Positions 10,619-20,856 are shown, counted from the first letter of the stretch. The stretch is 64,000 nucleotides of DNA from Vibrio sonorensis (GCF_001854765.1 NZ_LJJE01000036.1:248001-312000); one strand, 5' to 3'. The notes: generated by a model not told the origin, from the letters alone. Program-made: numbers and translations.

Positions 10619-10751
10619 AGTCGCCTCCGATTGTGTGTCTATTTCAGTTCGTATCAAGTGCGAGAAAGCGCGCCAAGGTGAAAGGCGCGCTTTAGAGAGC
10701 CCCTTTTCAGGGGGTGAGGTCAGGGAGTAACCTCAGTCGTTGTCAGCATAG

Positions 10752-12250
10752 TTACGCTGGAGCAAATTCACTTGATGGCTGTTCAAGCAAGTTTGCAATG
10801 AACTGAGCCTTAGCCCCCAAGATGATTTGAACACCAGTGTTACCAACTTTAACCACACCCATTGCACCTAGTGCTTTGATTGCGTCTTCATTCACTAGAG
10901 ACATATCTTTTACTTCTAGACGTAGACGAGTGATACAAGAACCGATTGACGTTAGGTTACCGCGGCCACCTACGTGAACTAGGATCTCTTTCGCTAGGTC
11001 TTCATCGTTAAGAGTGATTTGTGCAATCTCTCTTCACGACCAACTGTCTGGTAGTTGAACTTACGGATAACTACGCGGAATACAGTGTAGTAAATCGCAG
11101 CGTTGATTGGACCCCAGATGAATAGGTTCATCCAGTTAGTTTCATAACCTTGCAAGCCAGGTAGAACACCGAACACTACGTAGTCAATGATACCAGCAGA
11201 GAAGGTCTTACCCATCTGTAGGTCAAGCATGTAAGAAACAGTGTAAGAAACACCAGCCATGATTGCGTTAAACACGTATAGTACTGGAGCAGTAAATACG
11301 AACGCGAATTCTACAGGCTCAGTGATACCAGTGATAAACGCTGTTAGTGCAGCAGAACCTAGTAGACCAGCAGCGATCTTCTTGTTCTTGTCGTGCGCTT
11401 CTTGGTACATTGCCAAACAAGCAGCTGGGAAAGCGAACATGTAGATAGCGAAGTTACCAGAAAGGAATGCACCTGCGTTAGAGTAGCCGCCACCTTCGAA
11501 AGAGTGTACGCCGTCAGCAAACATGCGGAACCAGATAGTGTGTGCACCATTGATTACGTCACCGTTAGCTGCAGTGTACTCGAAGAACGTGTACCAGTAG
11601 GGGTTGTAGAAGATGTGGTGTAGACCTACAGGGATTAGTGCACGCTCCATGAAGCCGTAGAAGAAGGTAGAAACATACATGTTACCTTGGCTAAGAGCGG
11701 TAGAAGCGGATGCGATACCTTCCTGTACGAAGCCCCAGAAGTGAGGAACGATAAGACCTAGGAAGAATGCAGTGAATGCAGTGATGATTGGTACAAAGCG
11801 CTTACCAGCGAAGAAACCTAGGAACTCAGGCAACTGGATGTTGTAGAACTTGTTGTACATGTAAGCACCAAGTACACCCATGATCATACCGCCCAGAGGG
11901 CCCATCTGCATGGATTTAATACCGAGTACTTCAACGTAAGCATGTGAGTTAGCGACCATTTCGTCGGTGATGCCAACGCTTAGGCCAATAGTCATGTGCA
12001 TAACAAGGAAGCCAGCAACGGCTGCTAGAGCGGCAGTACCTGAATCTTTAGTAAGACCAACAGCAACACCGATACAGAAAAGCAAGTGAAGGTTTGCGAA
12101 CAAAACTTCGCCCGCCATTTGCATTAATGGCCATTGGAGTTGGAAACCAAAGGCCAGTAAAAGGCCCGCAGCAGGCAGCATCGCGATCGGTAGCATCAAA
12201 GCTTTACCGAGCACTTGTGCCTTGGTCATGGCAGTTTTTAATACGCTCAT
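10752..12250 (-). CDS. PTS glucose-family EIICB permease, frameshifted between the IIC and IIB domains
   Basis: Membrane sugar transporter that takes phosphate from the general PTS proteins and phosphorylates its sugar during uptake. The IIC domain (to about residue 400) starts KAQVLGKALMLPIAMLPAAG and carries the family signature GITEPVEFAFVF. The IIB domain carries the phosphocysteine motif SIGSCITRLRLEV. The frame breaks at about 11031 after TVGREE; one missing base in GAAGAGAGATT explains it and gives 499 aa. Without repair the protein ends at 10994 with IIC only. Glucose, GlcNAc and maltose transporters share this family; the substrate is not resolved, and no IIA gene is adjacent (it would use Crr in trans). 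Confidence 0.85.
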
Positions 12251-12720
12251 ATTTTACTCTCAATAAAATGGTTAATTAAAATGTTCCGTCTTCTTCCATA
12301 GGGTTCGAAGATTTCAATTGAGAGTTTATGGTTCGGGGGTACTTTTAAGGTTACAAAATGAATCCCCTTTGTAAATATTTAATTAATGTGTAAGTAATCG
12401 ATTACATTGAGCCATTATTCGGGTATTTTTGTGACTGTTTATGTGAATATGGATCACAAAAATTAAAAGCGAAAAAACGTCAAAAATAGGGAGCTTTTTC
12501 GTTGGCAGAAAAATAGTTTGATCAAAATCTAATTTTGACTGTGCGCCCCGTCACACAAGGATTTGGCGCATTGATAACAGCAGATAATATACGGTAATTA
12601 ATTGTAAGCAAACAGTAATATTTGCCTTACATTAACATAAGTTGATGTGATTTGAATGTGTTAATTTTTCCTAGCGTTGTCGAAATATTAAGCAATTAAG
12701 GTAAATTAAGGATATAAAAA
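12251..12720. other. Divergent intergenic region, PTS permease / phosphoesterase
   Basis: About 470 bases, AT-rich, without a credible gene. It holds an imperfect CRP-like palindrome (TGTGA, seven bases, TCACA at about 12442-12458, one base wider than the usual spacer) and a GTAATCGATTAC palindrome near 12391-12402. Either could control the PTS gene; neither is convincing alone. Confidence 0.35.
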
Positions 12721-13467
12721 ATGCAAAAATACGCAGTATTATCGGATATTCACAGTAATGTCTTTGCATTGAAAGCAGTAATAAAGGACGCGAAACGCCG
12801 AGGCGTGACAAAATTTATTAATTTGGGTGACATCTTTTATGGTCCGATTGCTCCAAGAGCAACTTATGAGGAACTATTAGATCTCGATATTGTTACCATA
12901 TGCGGCAACCAAGACAGACAGATTTTTGATGCCACGGCGGAAGAGATTGATTCCAACCCAACGATGCAATTTATTTTGAGGGACCTTGGTGAAGCCCCGT
13001 TGGAGTGGATGAAATCCTTGCCATTTGATGTACAAATTTCTAAGTCAATCTACGCCTGTCACGGTACGCCAAGTGATGATCTTGTTTACTTGCTTGAAGA
13101 GACAACAAGTGGGCGTCCTTATGTAAGAGCGGAAGAGAGTATTCGAGAATTGTTGGGCAACGTAGATACACAAGTCGTACTTTGTGGGCACACCCATATA
13201 CCAAGGTGCGTCAATCTAAGCCAAGGACAAAGAGTGATTAATCCCGGTAGCGTTGGACTACAAGCTTACACGGATGACGAACCGCACCTGCACTCGATGG
13301 AGAACTGCACACCCGACGCTTCCTATGCATTGTTAGAACAAGATAATGACCAGTGGCAAGTGAGCTTTCACCGAGTGGCTTATGATGTGAAGAGCGCGGT
13401 TAACGAGGCGTTAAAACGCGACAGACATGACTGGGCACATTTTTTGGCCACTGGTAGAAAAATGTGA
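12721..13467 (+). CDS. Calcineurin-like metallophosphoesterase
   Basis: 248 aa. Metal-binding motifs are in order: SDIHSN near residue 8, LGDIFYGP near 37, GNQDR near 62 and the late CGHTHIPR near 157, followed by INPGSVGL. This is the YfcE/MJ0936 subfamily of dinuclear-metal phosphodiesterases, typically cytoplasmic and of loose substrate range. The usual GNHD is GNQD here, as in several members of this subfamily. It stands alone with AAGGATATAAAA before the ATG. The biological substrate is unknown. Confidence 0.8.
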   Translation: MQKYAVLSDIHSNVFALKAVIKDAKRRGVTKFINLGDIFYGPIAPRATYEELLDLDIVTICGNQDRQIFDATAEEIDSNPTMQFILRDLGEAPLEWMKSLPFDVQISKSIYACHGTPSDDLVYLLEETTSGRPYVRAEESIRELLGNVDTQVVLCGHTHIPRCVNLSQGQRVINPGSVGLQAYTDDEPHLHSMENCTPDASYALLEQDNDQWQVSFHRVAYDVKSAVNEALKRDRHDWAHFLATGRKM

Positions 13468-13562
13468 TTCTCGGTGAAATAAAATACTGGCGCTAAAACG
13501 TGCAGTAGTGACAAATCAATAAAACCGCGTACCGCGGTGAAAATTAATCGTAAGAGTAATAG

Positions 13563-14069
13563 ATGGCAGTATTAGAAGTACTTACAATTCCAGACCCAAG
13601 GCTTAAACAAAAGGCACAACCCGTTACCGATGTTACTGGCGTTCAAACGTTGATCGACGATATGTTGGACACACTTTACAACACCGATAATGGCATAGGA
13701 TTAGCTGCGACTCAGGTCGGCAGAAATGAAGCGATAGTGATTATCGATTTGTCAGACAATCGAGATGAGCCACTGGTGTTGATTAATCCAAAAGTTGAAA
13801 AGGGCAGTGATAAAGCGATGGGCCAAGAGGGTTGTTTGTCTGTCCCTGATTATTACGCAGAGGTTGAGCGATACAGCAAGGTAACGGTATCAGCGTTAGA
13901 CCGAGAAGGCACTCCTATTGAAATCGAGAGTGATGAGTTTCTCGCTATCGTTATGCAGCATGAAATTGACCACTTAGACGGTAATCTTTTTATTGATTAC
14001 CTTTCTCCTTTGAAGAGAAAAATGGCGATGAAAAAAGTCAAAAAATTTGAAAAGGCAAAAAACCGTTAA
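13563..14069 (+). CDS. def: Peptide deformylase
   Basis: Removes the formyl group from the N-terminal methionine of new proteins using Fe2+ or Zn2+. All three motifs are present: GIGLAATQ (residues about 44-51), EGCLS (about 90-94) and HEIDH (about 132-136); Cys and the two His bind the metal, and the Glu in HEIDH's consensus HEXXH position is the catalytic acid. At 168 aa it is normal length. Vibrios commonly carry a second def on chromosome II in addition to the def-fmt operon, and this one stands alone, so it is probably that paralog. Confidence 0.92.
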   Translation: MAVLEVLTIPDPRLKQKAQPVTDVTGVQTLIDDMLDTLYNTDNGIGLAATQVGRNEAIVIIDLSDNRDEPLVLINPKVEKGSDKAMGQEGCLSVPDYYAEVERYSKVTVSALDREGTPIEIESDEFLAIVMQHEIDHLDGNLFIDYLSPLKRKMAMKKVKKFEKAKNR

Positions 14070-14096
14070 GGCTCATCCACTTAGCGGTTAAATAAC

Positions 14097-14122
14097 AATA
14101 GGGTCTCGGTTGAGACCCTATT
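14097..14122. terminator. Hairpin between convergent genes
   Basis: AATAGGGTCTC, loop GGTT, GAGACCCTATT: an 11-bp perfect stem between def (plus) and the ATPase gene (minus). The T tracts are short, but the symmetric stem suits a shared terminator. Confidence 0.65.
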
Positions 14123-14124
14123 AC

Positions 14125-16184
14125 TTATCCGTTTCGCAATGCAGCAGAGCGAGCGAGTATCGATAATGTCGTACCATTGTGGAGTAGCGCACTCATTGTT
14201 GGGCTTAAGTAGCCCAGCGCTGCGGCTAGCATAATACCACTGTTGATGTATTCGGCAGCTTTAATGTTACTGCGGATGACCTTCATGGCGATATTTGCCA
14301 GTTCTCTTGAATCGGCGATACCTTGTAATGAGTCTCTTAGCAACACTACGTCAGCGACTTGTCGCGCCAGCTCTGTGCCTTTACTCATTGCTACACCAAC
14401 ATCGGCGGAACCGAGAGCGGGAGCATCATTGACGCCATCGCCAACAAACATCACTTTTTTCCCTTGCTGTTGAAGGGACTCTACGATGGTCGATTTATCC
14501 GATGGTCGAGCTTCAGAAAATACTTGATCCAACTTGAGGTCGTCAGCGAGGATTTGCGCTTTGTAATGGCTGTCACCAGTGATCATGACTAACTCATTAA
14601 TGCCGAGAGTTCTCAATTTTTCGAGAGTGGCTTTCGCTTCTTCTCTCAGGTGATCTCTCAGCCCAATCATACCTATCAACTTTTGCGAATGACTAATATA
14701 GATCAGGTGACGACCCTTAGCTTCGAACTGTTTGATTAGCTCTTCATGGAGAGAAAAGTCAACGCTTTCATGTGCTTCTAAGAAGTGTCGGCTACCCATA
14801 ACCAAAGTGTGTTCATTGAGCGTGCTGCGAAGACCGTGTGCGATAACGTACTCTACCTCCCCGTGCTCAATATGTGGAAGCTCGTTGTTTTTAGCCGCAT
14901 TGACAACCGCTTGAGAAAGAGGGTGATTGCTGTGTTCTTCTACTGAAGCGGCAATCGCTAATAAATCTCTTGCGGTATTGCTAGAACAGAGCGGAATAAC
15001 ATCGGTCACTTCCATATCGCCATGAGTCAAGGTCCCGGTTTTGTCAAAAACACAAGTATCGATGTCGACCAGCTTTTCAATGGCACTGCCGCCTTTAAAG
15101 AGAATGCCCTGTTGAGCCGCTCGATACATAATGGATTTAAAAGTGACAGGCGTACTTAACTTGAGCGCACAAGAGTAGTCAACTAAGAAGACAGAGGCCA
15201 CGCGTTGATATCTTGTGTGACCGCAAATACGGCTGCACCAATTCCAAGTGTGATTTTTACCCTTCGGTTCGCCATATCCTGAGTGACTTGCTGGATTTCA
15301 CTTTTTTCGCTGAGGGATTCATAAATCAGCTTGGCGATTTGAGCGGTAGTGGCTTCACTACCTACCTTGTCCACCCTTACTTGAATGGTGCCATCGTGAA
15401 CCGTAGTTCCTGAGTAGACCACCGCGTCTTGTTCTCGTCTAACTGGTACATTTTCACCGGTCAGTGAAGATTGGTTGATAAGCGCGGTACCAGTGACGAC
15501 CGTTCCATCTACGGGAATGGCGACTCCGGGGCCGAGCTCGATAACATCGCCTTCGATCAGTTGCGAAGATGATACTTGTACTCGGTCACTGCCAACTACT
15601 TTCCAAACAGTAGACACTTGAGGCTGCATCAAATCAGACAGCAATTTGTCACTGTTGCGACTGGTTTTCTGCTCCATGTACTCGCCGAGGCTTATCAAAC
15701 TTTGAGTCATCATAGCGGTGCGATAATCTCCACGCCATGCGGACAAACCGACAGCGATGGCATCGAGTACTTCAACTGTCACCTTTTTATCTTTCACTTG
15801 CTCAACACCTTCATACAGTGTTGGTGCGATAAGAACAGCAGTACTTAGAGCCCCCCATTTAGCGGGTAGCATGGCCGCGGCTAAGGTACCAATAACGTTC
15901 ATGGCGATGTCACCGCGAGTGAACTCGTGCTCGGCTTCTGAAGTTTCGGCAGCAGCCAAGTCTAATTGTTGAATTCTAGATTCAACGATACTCGGCTTTA
16001 ACAGATCGGTGTCGTATTCAATCGCAATAGATTGAGCGGCTTCGTTGACCCTAACAGTTCGAATGCCTTGGATGGCAATTAAGCTGTCTTTGATCCATTC
16101 AGCAATATCTTGATGCTGTTTTAATTCGGGAACACGAAAACGAATCCGACCGGGAAAATGGTGCCTTACTGTCGGTTGAATCAT
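14125..16184 (-). CDS. P1B-type metal-transporting ATPase with HMA2 domain and a SCALKLS motif, frameshifted
   Basis: Inner-membrane ATP-driven metal pump, last gene of a six-gene operon. The first 80 residues form an HMA2-like domain (HHFPGRIRFRVPEL, then SIAIEYD) without the CxxC of classic HMA domains. Then come the actuator loop with TGEN, the phosphorylation site DKTGTLTHG, an HP-type motif (SNHPLSQAV) and the hinge GDGVNDAPAL. The metal-site helix reads DYSCALKLSTP where Cu or Zn pumps have CPC. Two frames (16184 to 15183, 15201 to 14125) join at about 15198: GCGTGGCC should be GCGTTGGCC, one T short; the repaired length is 686 aa. Related motifs occur in CtpC-like pumps linked to Mn or Zn, but the metal here is unknown. 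Confidence 0.85.
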
Positions 16185-16500
16185 TCGTCGCCTTTATGCA
16201 AGTTGCGATAGTATTCGAGTTCTGCTTGCGTATCTTCCAAGCGTTCTTTTAGCTCTTCAACTTCGCCGCGAACCGCTGACCATGCTTTTTCACCCGTTGC
16301 AGCAACGCCCTGTTTAAACTTCTTGTTGGTTAGGAGGTACGCGACAGCAGCGCCTGCCGCTAGGCCCATATAGAAATGCGTTTTACCATTTTGCTTTTGG
16401 TATGGTTGCTCGGCGTTCGCAGTCTGTTCACCTTGGGGATTTTGATTGTTGTTTGGGTATCCGTAGTACGGATAGCTTGATATGGATTATTGTTGTTCAT
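16181..16500 (-). CDS. Small glycine-rich membrane-anchored protein with C-terminal coiled coil, frameshifted
   Basis: The real start is probably ATG at 16500, overlapping the end of the upstream gene, and reads MNNNNPYQ. One missing G near 16474 (CAAGC for CAAGGC) then restores YPYYGYPNNNQ and runs into the uninterrupted frame MGLAAGAAVAYLLTNK, total 106 aa. It has an Asn/Tyr/Gln-rich start, one short glycine-rich hydrophobic segment (YtxH-like), and a charged coiled-coil tail (VEELKERLEDTQAELEYY). The stop overlaps the ATPase start by four bases. A partner role for the ATPase is inferred from context only. Confidence 0.6.
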
Positions 16501-16795
16501 CGTTCTTGTCCGTTAGTTGATCCATAAGATAAAGCCCAGCAGCACCGACACTGAGAATGGTCAGCATAGAGAGAACTGGTCGCCCTGCCATTTTCTCTGC
16601 AACATAAGTCGTTGCGCCTGCAACCGCTGCAGTTTTAACTGCATTTTTCGCAGTTTCAGATACCAGTTGGTTGGTATCTATCTCGCCTTCGTTTTTTTTG
16701 ACCATTTGTGAGGCGATGGTGGCACTGCCCCCTGCAATGGCGCCAACCAGCATGGCGCGATTTGCAGCACTGAGCTTATTGGTCGAGTTGCTCAT
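16487..16795 (-). CDS. Small membrane protein in the P1B-ATPase operon
   Basis: 102 aa, unknown family. Two Gly/Ala-rich membrane segments are visible (AMLVGAIAGGSATIASQMV and VLSMLTILSVGAAGLYLMDQL) with an Ala/Thr-rich helix between them. It follows the 16801 gene by five bases and overlaps the next gene, so it is translationally coupled in the operon. No metal-binding residues stand out. Confidence 0.6.
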   Translation of the reverse strand: MSNSTNKLSAANRAMLVGAIAGGSATIASQMVKKNEGEIDTNQLVSETAKNAVKTAAVAGATTYVAEKMAGRPVLSMLTILSVGAAGLYLMDQLTDKNDEQQ

Positions 16796-16800
16796 AATGT

Positions 16801-17157
16801 CTACTGCTCTTTAATGACAGGTTCGGATGGGGCTTCTGGTGCACTTTCCGGTTCCGCGTCATTTTCTGCCAAAGGTTTTACAACAGGTTCCGCGCGGTGC
16901 TTCTCTACCGATTCTTGAAAACCTTGTTTCCCAGCAGAAACCGTGTCTTTAAAAATCTCGCTACCCGTGGCAACGTTCTCTTTGACATTACTCGCCGTGT
17001 TCACCGCTGCATCTTTGACCGAGCCAGTACCCGTCTTAAGCATGTCACCGGCGCCTGAGACCATACCCATCAGTTTGCTTCGGACATTTTCATTGCTTAA
17101 CAACATAGCGGCAGCGGCACCAACTACTGCGCCTTTCCAAAATTCTTTATCACTCAT
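16801..17157 (-). CDS. YtxH-like protein in the P1B-ATPase operon
   Basis: 118 aa. An N-terminal glycine/alanine-rich segment (FWKGAVVGAAAAMLLS) is followed by a long amphipathic Ser/Thr/Ala/Val/Lys helix region of the LEA/apolipoprotein type (SVKDAAVNTASNVKENVA) and an acidic proline-rich tail (EPESAPEAPSEPVI). YtxH-family proteins have this layout and are poorly characterised. The start overlaps the stop of the upstream gene by four bases (ATGA), showing coupling. Confidence 0.6.
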   Translation of the reverse strand: MSDKEFWKGAVVGAAAAMLLSNENVRSKLMGMVSGAGDMLKTGTGSVKDAAVNTASNVKENVATGSEIFKDTVSAGKQGFQESVEKHRAEPVVKPLAENDAEPESAPEAPSEPVIKEQ

Positions 17158-17552
17158 ACCAAACTTCCTAATATTTCGTTAAACGTACTCGCTTCCTCTC
17201 CCAAGGCGCCTTCAAGCATTGCTTGCGCTTGTTCAAACAATGGGTCTGAAGCTGTGGTTTCCGGCTGTGGAGGTGGAGGGGGTGTTTGATGCGCATGAGG
17301 AGGTGGCCCCCATTGCGGTGGTGGAGGCATAGCTCCAGGGAATCCCATACCGTGATGCATGGGGTGATGAAAATGTCCCGGCATTGGAGGGTAACCGAAT
17401 GCAGGGTTCACATGAGGTGGCCACATAGGTGGTAAGCCGTTCGCTTCACATGCTTGGTTTGCCGCAAGGTATGACTTCATCATTTCTTGCTGCATTTCCA
17501 TCATGGATCGGAAATAGGCCTCATATGGATTGTTGTTGAGGTTGTCACTCAT
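17154..17552 (-). CDS. His/Met/Pro-rich protein in the P1B-ATPase operon
   Basis: 132 aa. Begins MSDNLNNNPYEAYFR, echoing the NNNNPY start of the 16181-16500 product. A Met-rich helix (MMEMQQEMMKSY) is followed by a region of about 60 residues rich in Pro, His, Met and Gly (HFHHPMHHGMGF, MPPPPQWGPPPHAHQ), and an acidic C-terminal helix. Dense His and Met suggest binding of a soft or borderline metal, which fits the ATPase in the same operon, but this is inference. No signal peptide. Overlaps both neighbours by four bases. Confidence 0.6.
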   Translation of the reverse strand: MSDNLNNNPYEAYFRSMMEMQQEMMKSYLAANQACEANGLPPMWPPHVNPAFGYPPMPGHFHHPMHHGMGFPGAMPPPPQWGPPPHAHQTPPPPPQPETTASDPLFEQAQAMLEGALGEEASTFNEILGSLV

Positions 17553-17881
17553 GAACTTTCTCCAGTAAGGTTCAATCGCTCAGCTATTGCGTAACAAGCT
17601 TGTTCAGCCTCGGATTCACTGCCCGAAAACAATGCATCAATCCAAGCAGGTGAAATGGTTTTTTCGTCATACTCGATCAATACGCTGCCGGTGGCAGGGT
17701 TTAGTTTGTAGTGTTTAAAAGCAGGAATAGATGCGAGAGTTTGCTCGATATCATTACTTCGAAAGCGAGCAAGATGGGCAACAATTCCCAAGGTGTATTT
17801 CAGCCGTACTCGGCCGGGTATATGGTGGCCAACCTGCACCCATTTGCGCAGAGATAAAGCCTTGTCTACATGTTGTTTCAT
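17549..17881 (-). CDS. HMA2-domain protein, first gene of the P1B-ATPase operon
   Basis: 110 aa. Residues about 17-85 match the HMA2-like pattern at the ATPase N-terminus: HHIPGRVRLKY, a helix, then LNPATGSVLIEYDE. No CxxC is present, so this is a metal-ATPase-associated ferredoxin-like fold without the classic ligand pair. It is the first of six overlapping genes; the divergent gene at 18024 encodes a third domain of this type. Confidence 0.68.
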   Translation of the reverse strand: MKQHVDKALSLRKWVQVGHHIPGRVRLKYTLGIVAHLARFRSNDIEQTLASIPAFKHYKLNPATGSVLIEYDEKTISPAWIDALFSGSESEAEQACYAIAERLNLTGESS

Positions 17882-18023
17882 AGCTTTGAAGTATAAATTA
17901 GCTTTGTTAACAAATGTGACAATTTGACAGTTATGTGAAGGTTAATCGACTTGTTTTTGCGCTCAATCAATTTAAATGCTACTGTTGCAAATATGAATAG
18001 TTCTTATTTAGATTGGCATTGTT

Positions 18024-18386
18024 ATGAACACTTACATTCACAAGACAAATCAGAGACTTAGAGTAAGATCTGACTTTATTAAGTCGAATCCTCAGGATGT
18101 TCTAGAGTTGATCGAACAACTCGACGAAATAGACGCTATTCACAAAATTACTTATCGCAAACACGCGGGTTCAGTGGCCATTTGCTTTGATCAAAAAGAA
18201 CTCGATTGCGACTCTGTTCTAGAAATTGTTGAAAGCCACGGTTGGACTAAAAGTAGTGAAAAGCCACTTTTTATCGAGAAAGCGATGGTTTCTGGGACGA
18301 AGACTCTAGTGAAAGGTTTGACAGGTGTGGCACTTAGCCGTCTTGTTGGTCCTTCGGTTAGTCGGGTATTAATGAATCTTGCGTAA
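18024..18386 (+). CDS. HMA2-like small protein, divergent from the ATPase operon
   Basis: 120 aa. The N-terminal 70 residues follow the same plan as the two HMA2 domains next door (QRLRVRSDFIK, a helix with ELIEQLDEID, then HAGSVAICFDQKEL). The C-terminus is a Gly/Val/Leu-rich segment (LVKGLTGVALSRLVGPSVSRVL) that could lie on or in the membrane. Divergence over a short promoter region suggests co-regulation with the operon (inference). Confidence 0.6.
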   Translation: MNTYIHKTNQRLRVRSDFIKSNPQDVLELIEQLDEIDAIHKITYRKHAGSVAICFDQKELDCDSVLEIVESHGWTKSSEKPLFIEKAMVSGTKTLVKGLTGVALSRLVGPSVSRVLMNLA

Positions 18387-18395
18387 TGACTCTAA

Positions 18396-18827
18396 TTAGG
18401 CTGTCATTCCAAACTTTTTGACTGCGCATTTGCACAAGCCACTGTTGAGCGCTGGACAGCGCTTGCAAGGTGGTGACTTCAATGGCAAATTTACCACTGA
18501 TTTTATCTTGGGTTTTACACTACTCGTTTGCTGAGTCTTATCACCTGTTGCTGGTTGTGTATAAAGATCATAGTTAGCGGCAAACCCTCCTTCATTAAAC
18601 CACGATAATATCGGATTCAATGGCGTCGCCAATTCTCTACCAGCACTCAGTAGTGCTTGTTCCGCTACCTGTTTAATCTCATCAGAGATAGGTGTGCTGC
18701 TCCCTTGCCTTTTATTTAAGTGCGCAGAATCAGAATTTTTCAAACTTTTGAGCTTTTTTAAAGAGGGGCTTAGTACAGCCTTCTTCTGCTTTTTAATCAG
18801 CTTTTTTATGGCTTTTTTTGCTTTCAT
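18396..18827 (-). CDS. Small basic cysteine-containing protein of unknown function
   Basis: 143 aa. The N-terminal 30 residues are lysine-rich (AKKAIKKLIKKQKK), as in nucleic-acid-binding proteins. The C-terminus has a compact cysteine cluster CKRCPALNSGLCKCAVKK, four Cys in a C-x2-C-x8-C-x-C spacing that could bind a metal. It lies convergent with and nine bases from the HMA2-like gene. Not recognised. Confidence 0.55.
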   Translation of the reverse strand: MKAKKAIKKLIKKQKKAVLSPSLKKLKSLKNSDSAHLNKRQGSSTPISDEIKQVAEQALLSAGRELATPLNPILSWFNEGGFAANYDLYTQPATGDKTQQTSSVKPKIKSVVNLPLKSPPCKRCPALNSGLCKCAVKKFGMTA

Positions 18828-18984
18828 TTTTGCTTCCTGTCACGACGACAAGATTGTAGCAAAGATGATAAAGAAAACGAATCTCATTTACATATGAGGG
18901 TATTGAATCGTGAAAGCGAAACAAACTCGTTTTAAACCTTTGCAGTCAAGGTAATGACTACAAAGGCCGAGTGATTAAACGATA

Positions 18985-20856
18985 TTAGTACTTAAATTGC
19001 TTAGTGATGTTGAGTAAGCGGTCTGTAACGCCGAAAAGTCGTTGTGTGGACTCGTCACTTTGCTCGGCATTTTGGCTATTGATTTGAGCGAGATCTCGAA
19101 CTTCTTGGACCGACTGATTGATCTCGTTCGATACCAGACTTTGCTCTTCTGCTGCAGTGGCAATTTGCGCATTCATATCTAGTATACTTCTAACAGAGCT
19201 TAAAATAACGTCCAATGAGGTTTTCGCACTCGAAGACATATCAATGGCATCAGTGACTTTATCTTTGCTCGCTGCCATTGAGTCCACTGACTCTTTGGCC
19301 ACTTTTTGAAGGGTTGTGATCGTGCTACTAATATCGGTAATACTCACCTGCGTTCTACTTGCAAGTGTACGCACCTCCTCAGCAACAACGGCGAAGCCAC
19401 GTCCTTGCTCACCCGCTCTTGCGGCTTCTATAGCGGCGTTTAGCGCCAGAAGATTGGTTTGGTCTGCGATATCACAGATAACATCAAGTACATTGCCAAC
19501 ATTATCAGTTTCAACTCTCAATTTATCTATCGCTTGAGAAACGACGTCAATATCATCGCCTACCTGGTTGATTGCATTGGCTGTATTTAGCGTAACCTCA
19601 GCACCTTGTACAGCGTGCTCATAAGCTTCTTGAGCAGAGCTAGAGGCTTGTTCTGCATTTCTCGATATTTCATTGGCAGTAGAGACCATTTGATTGACCG
19701 CGGTGGCGGTTAAATCCATTTGTGATACTTGGGCATATGAACTTTCTTTTGTCTTGGCAACGAGCTTTGCTAGTTGATTTGAGTTGTCGTTAACTTGATT
19801 GGATCCTTGATCAATACTTTCTATGATGTCTCTTAGGTTATCTCGCATCGAAATAGTGTTTGAGTAGATACCGGTTTCTCTGCCTGTAGTCTCTAGTGCA
19901 AATTTGAGATTGCGATTTGCGACCTGTTCTAATAAGTCACTGATTTTCTTTGGTTCCCCACCAATAGGTTTATAAACCAACTTAAGAGATATAAAATAGA
20001 TAAATGCGATGCAAAAAACCAAAAAAACTGAAGCAGTAATTAATGATTTAAATAACATGTTTTTACTAGGTAAAAGTATATTTTCGATATATTCATAAGT
20101 GTATATATGGAAGTTTGGTATCGCACTTTTGGTTGAAACTATATCGTTACCTTCACTGTTAATATATTCAAGCGTTTTACTTTCGAAATTTTTGTACTCC
20201 GGGTAAGTTTGGTAAAAGTTTTTACCTATCAATTGATCTTTTTGAGAAAATACAATGTCGTTATGGTTGGTATTTACGAGGTAAACCTGTTGGTCTGGAA
20301 CGACGATTTCAACAAAATCTTTAAATACATGTGGGTCAACGTCGATACCAACTAAGCCGAGAAACTTGCCATTTTCCACAATTGGTTTGGTGATTGAAAA
20401 CACATGCTTACCGGTAATTTTGTCTTGGTAAACATCGGTGATGGTTAGTTTTTTTCCCGATTTAGGGCCAAGAAACCACTCTCCTTTGTCATTGGCACCA
20501 TAAAACATTTTACCGTTGTTAAGCAGCATATCGGCATTGGCTTGCGCAATGTAAGTCGAAGTTGAGCTGACGTTGTTGTATAACTCGTTCAGTAGAGGAA
20601 CCATATCGCCAGAATCGACCAGCTTACCAGAATTGTCGAATTTAGTGAGCGAACCGATGACATCTAAATGATAAGCGACATTTGCAATATATTCTTCGAT
20701 CTGTTTGGAAAGAATGTATCCTTGTTCACTACGGTGTTCGACAGCTTGCTGATAGTTATAATCTTTGAAACTAAAATAACTAAAACCAGAAAGTATGAGT
20801 ATTACTAAGCTCAGTAAAGAGCTAAATATAACGACAAGTAACCATTTTAAACTCAA
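18985..20856 (-). CDS. Methyl-accepting chemotaxis protein with periplasmic Cache sensor
   Basis: 623 aa receptor that passes ligand binding outside the inner membrane to CheA/CheW. A first membrane helix (residues about 5-30), a periplasmic region of about 240 residues with a dCache pattern ([28 protein letters not shown]), a second helix near 275-297 and a cytoplasmic signalling domain containing the conserved hairpin [20 protein letters not shown] are visible. A TTG start at 20856 is chosen because GGGGGAT lies just upstream. The ligand is unknown; dCache receptors often bind amino acids or organic acids. Confidence 0.9.
   Translation of the reverse strand: MSLKWLLVVIFSSLLSLVILILSGFSYFSFKDYNYQQAVEHRSEQGYILSKQIEEYIANVAYHLDVIGSLTKFDNSGKLVDSGDMVPLLNELYNNVSSTSTYIAQANADMLLNNGKMFYGANDKGEWFLGPKSGKKLTITDVYQDKITGKHVFSITKPIVENGKFLGLVGIDVDPHVFKDFVEIVVPDQQVYLVNTNHNDIVFSQKDQLIGKNFYQTYPEYKNFESKTLEYINSEGNDIVSTKSAIPNFHIYTYEYIENILLPSKNMLFKSLITASVFLVFCIAFIYFISLKLVYKPIGGEPKKISDLLEQVANRNLKFALETTGRETGIYSNTISMRDNLRDIIESIDQGSNQVNDNSNQLAKLVAKTKESSYAQVSQMDLTATAVNQMVSTANEISRNAEQASSSAQEAYEHAVQGAEVTLNTANAINQVGDDIDVVSQAIDKLRVETDNVGNVLDVICDIADQTNLLALNAAIEAARAGEQGRGFAVVAEEVRTLASRTQVSITDISSTITTLQKVAKESVDSMAASKDKVTDAIDMSSSAKTSLDVILSSVRSILDMNAQIATAAEEQSLVSNEINQSVQEVRDLAQINSQNAEQSDESTQRLFGVTDRLLNITKQFKY

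Noticed and set aside
12436..12460. CRP site in the PTS promoter region
   Set aside because: The half sites TGTGA and TCACA are seven bases apart rather than six; not good enough to call.
14125..16184. Split P-type ATPase encoded by two genes
   Set aside because: The two frames overlap inside one membrane helix region and join with one added T; a genuine split would not fall there.
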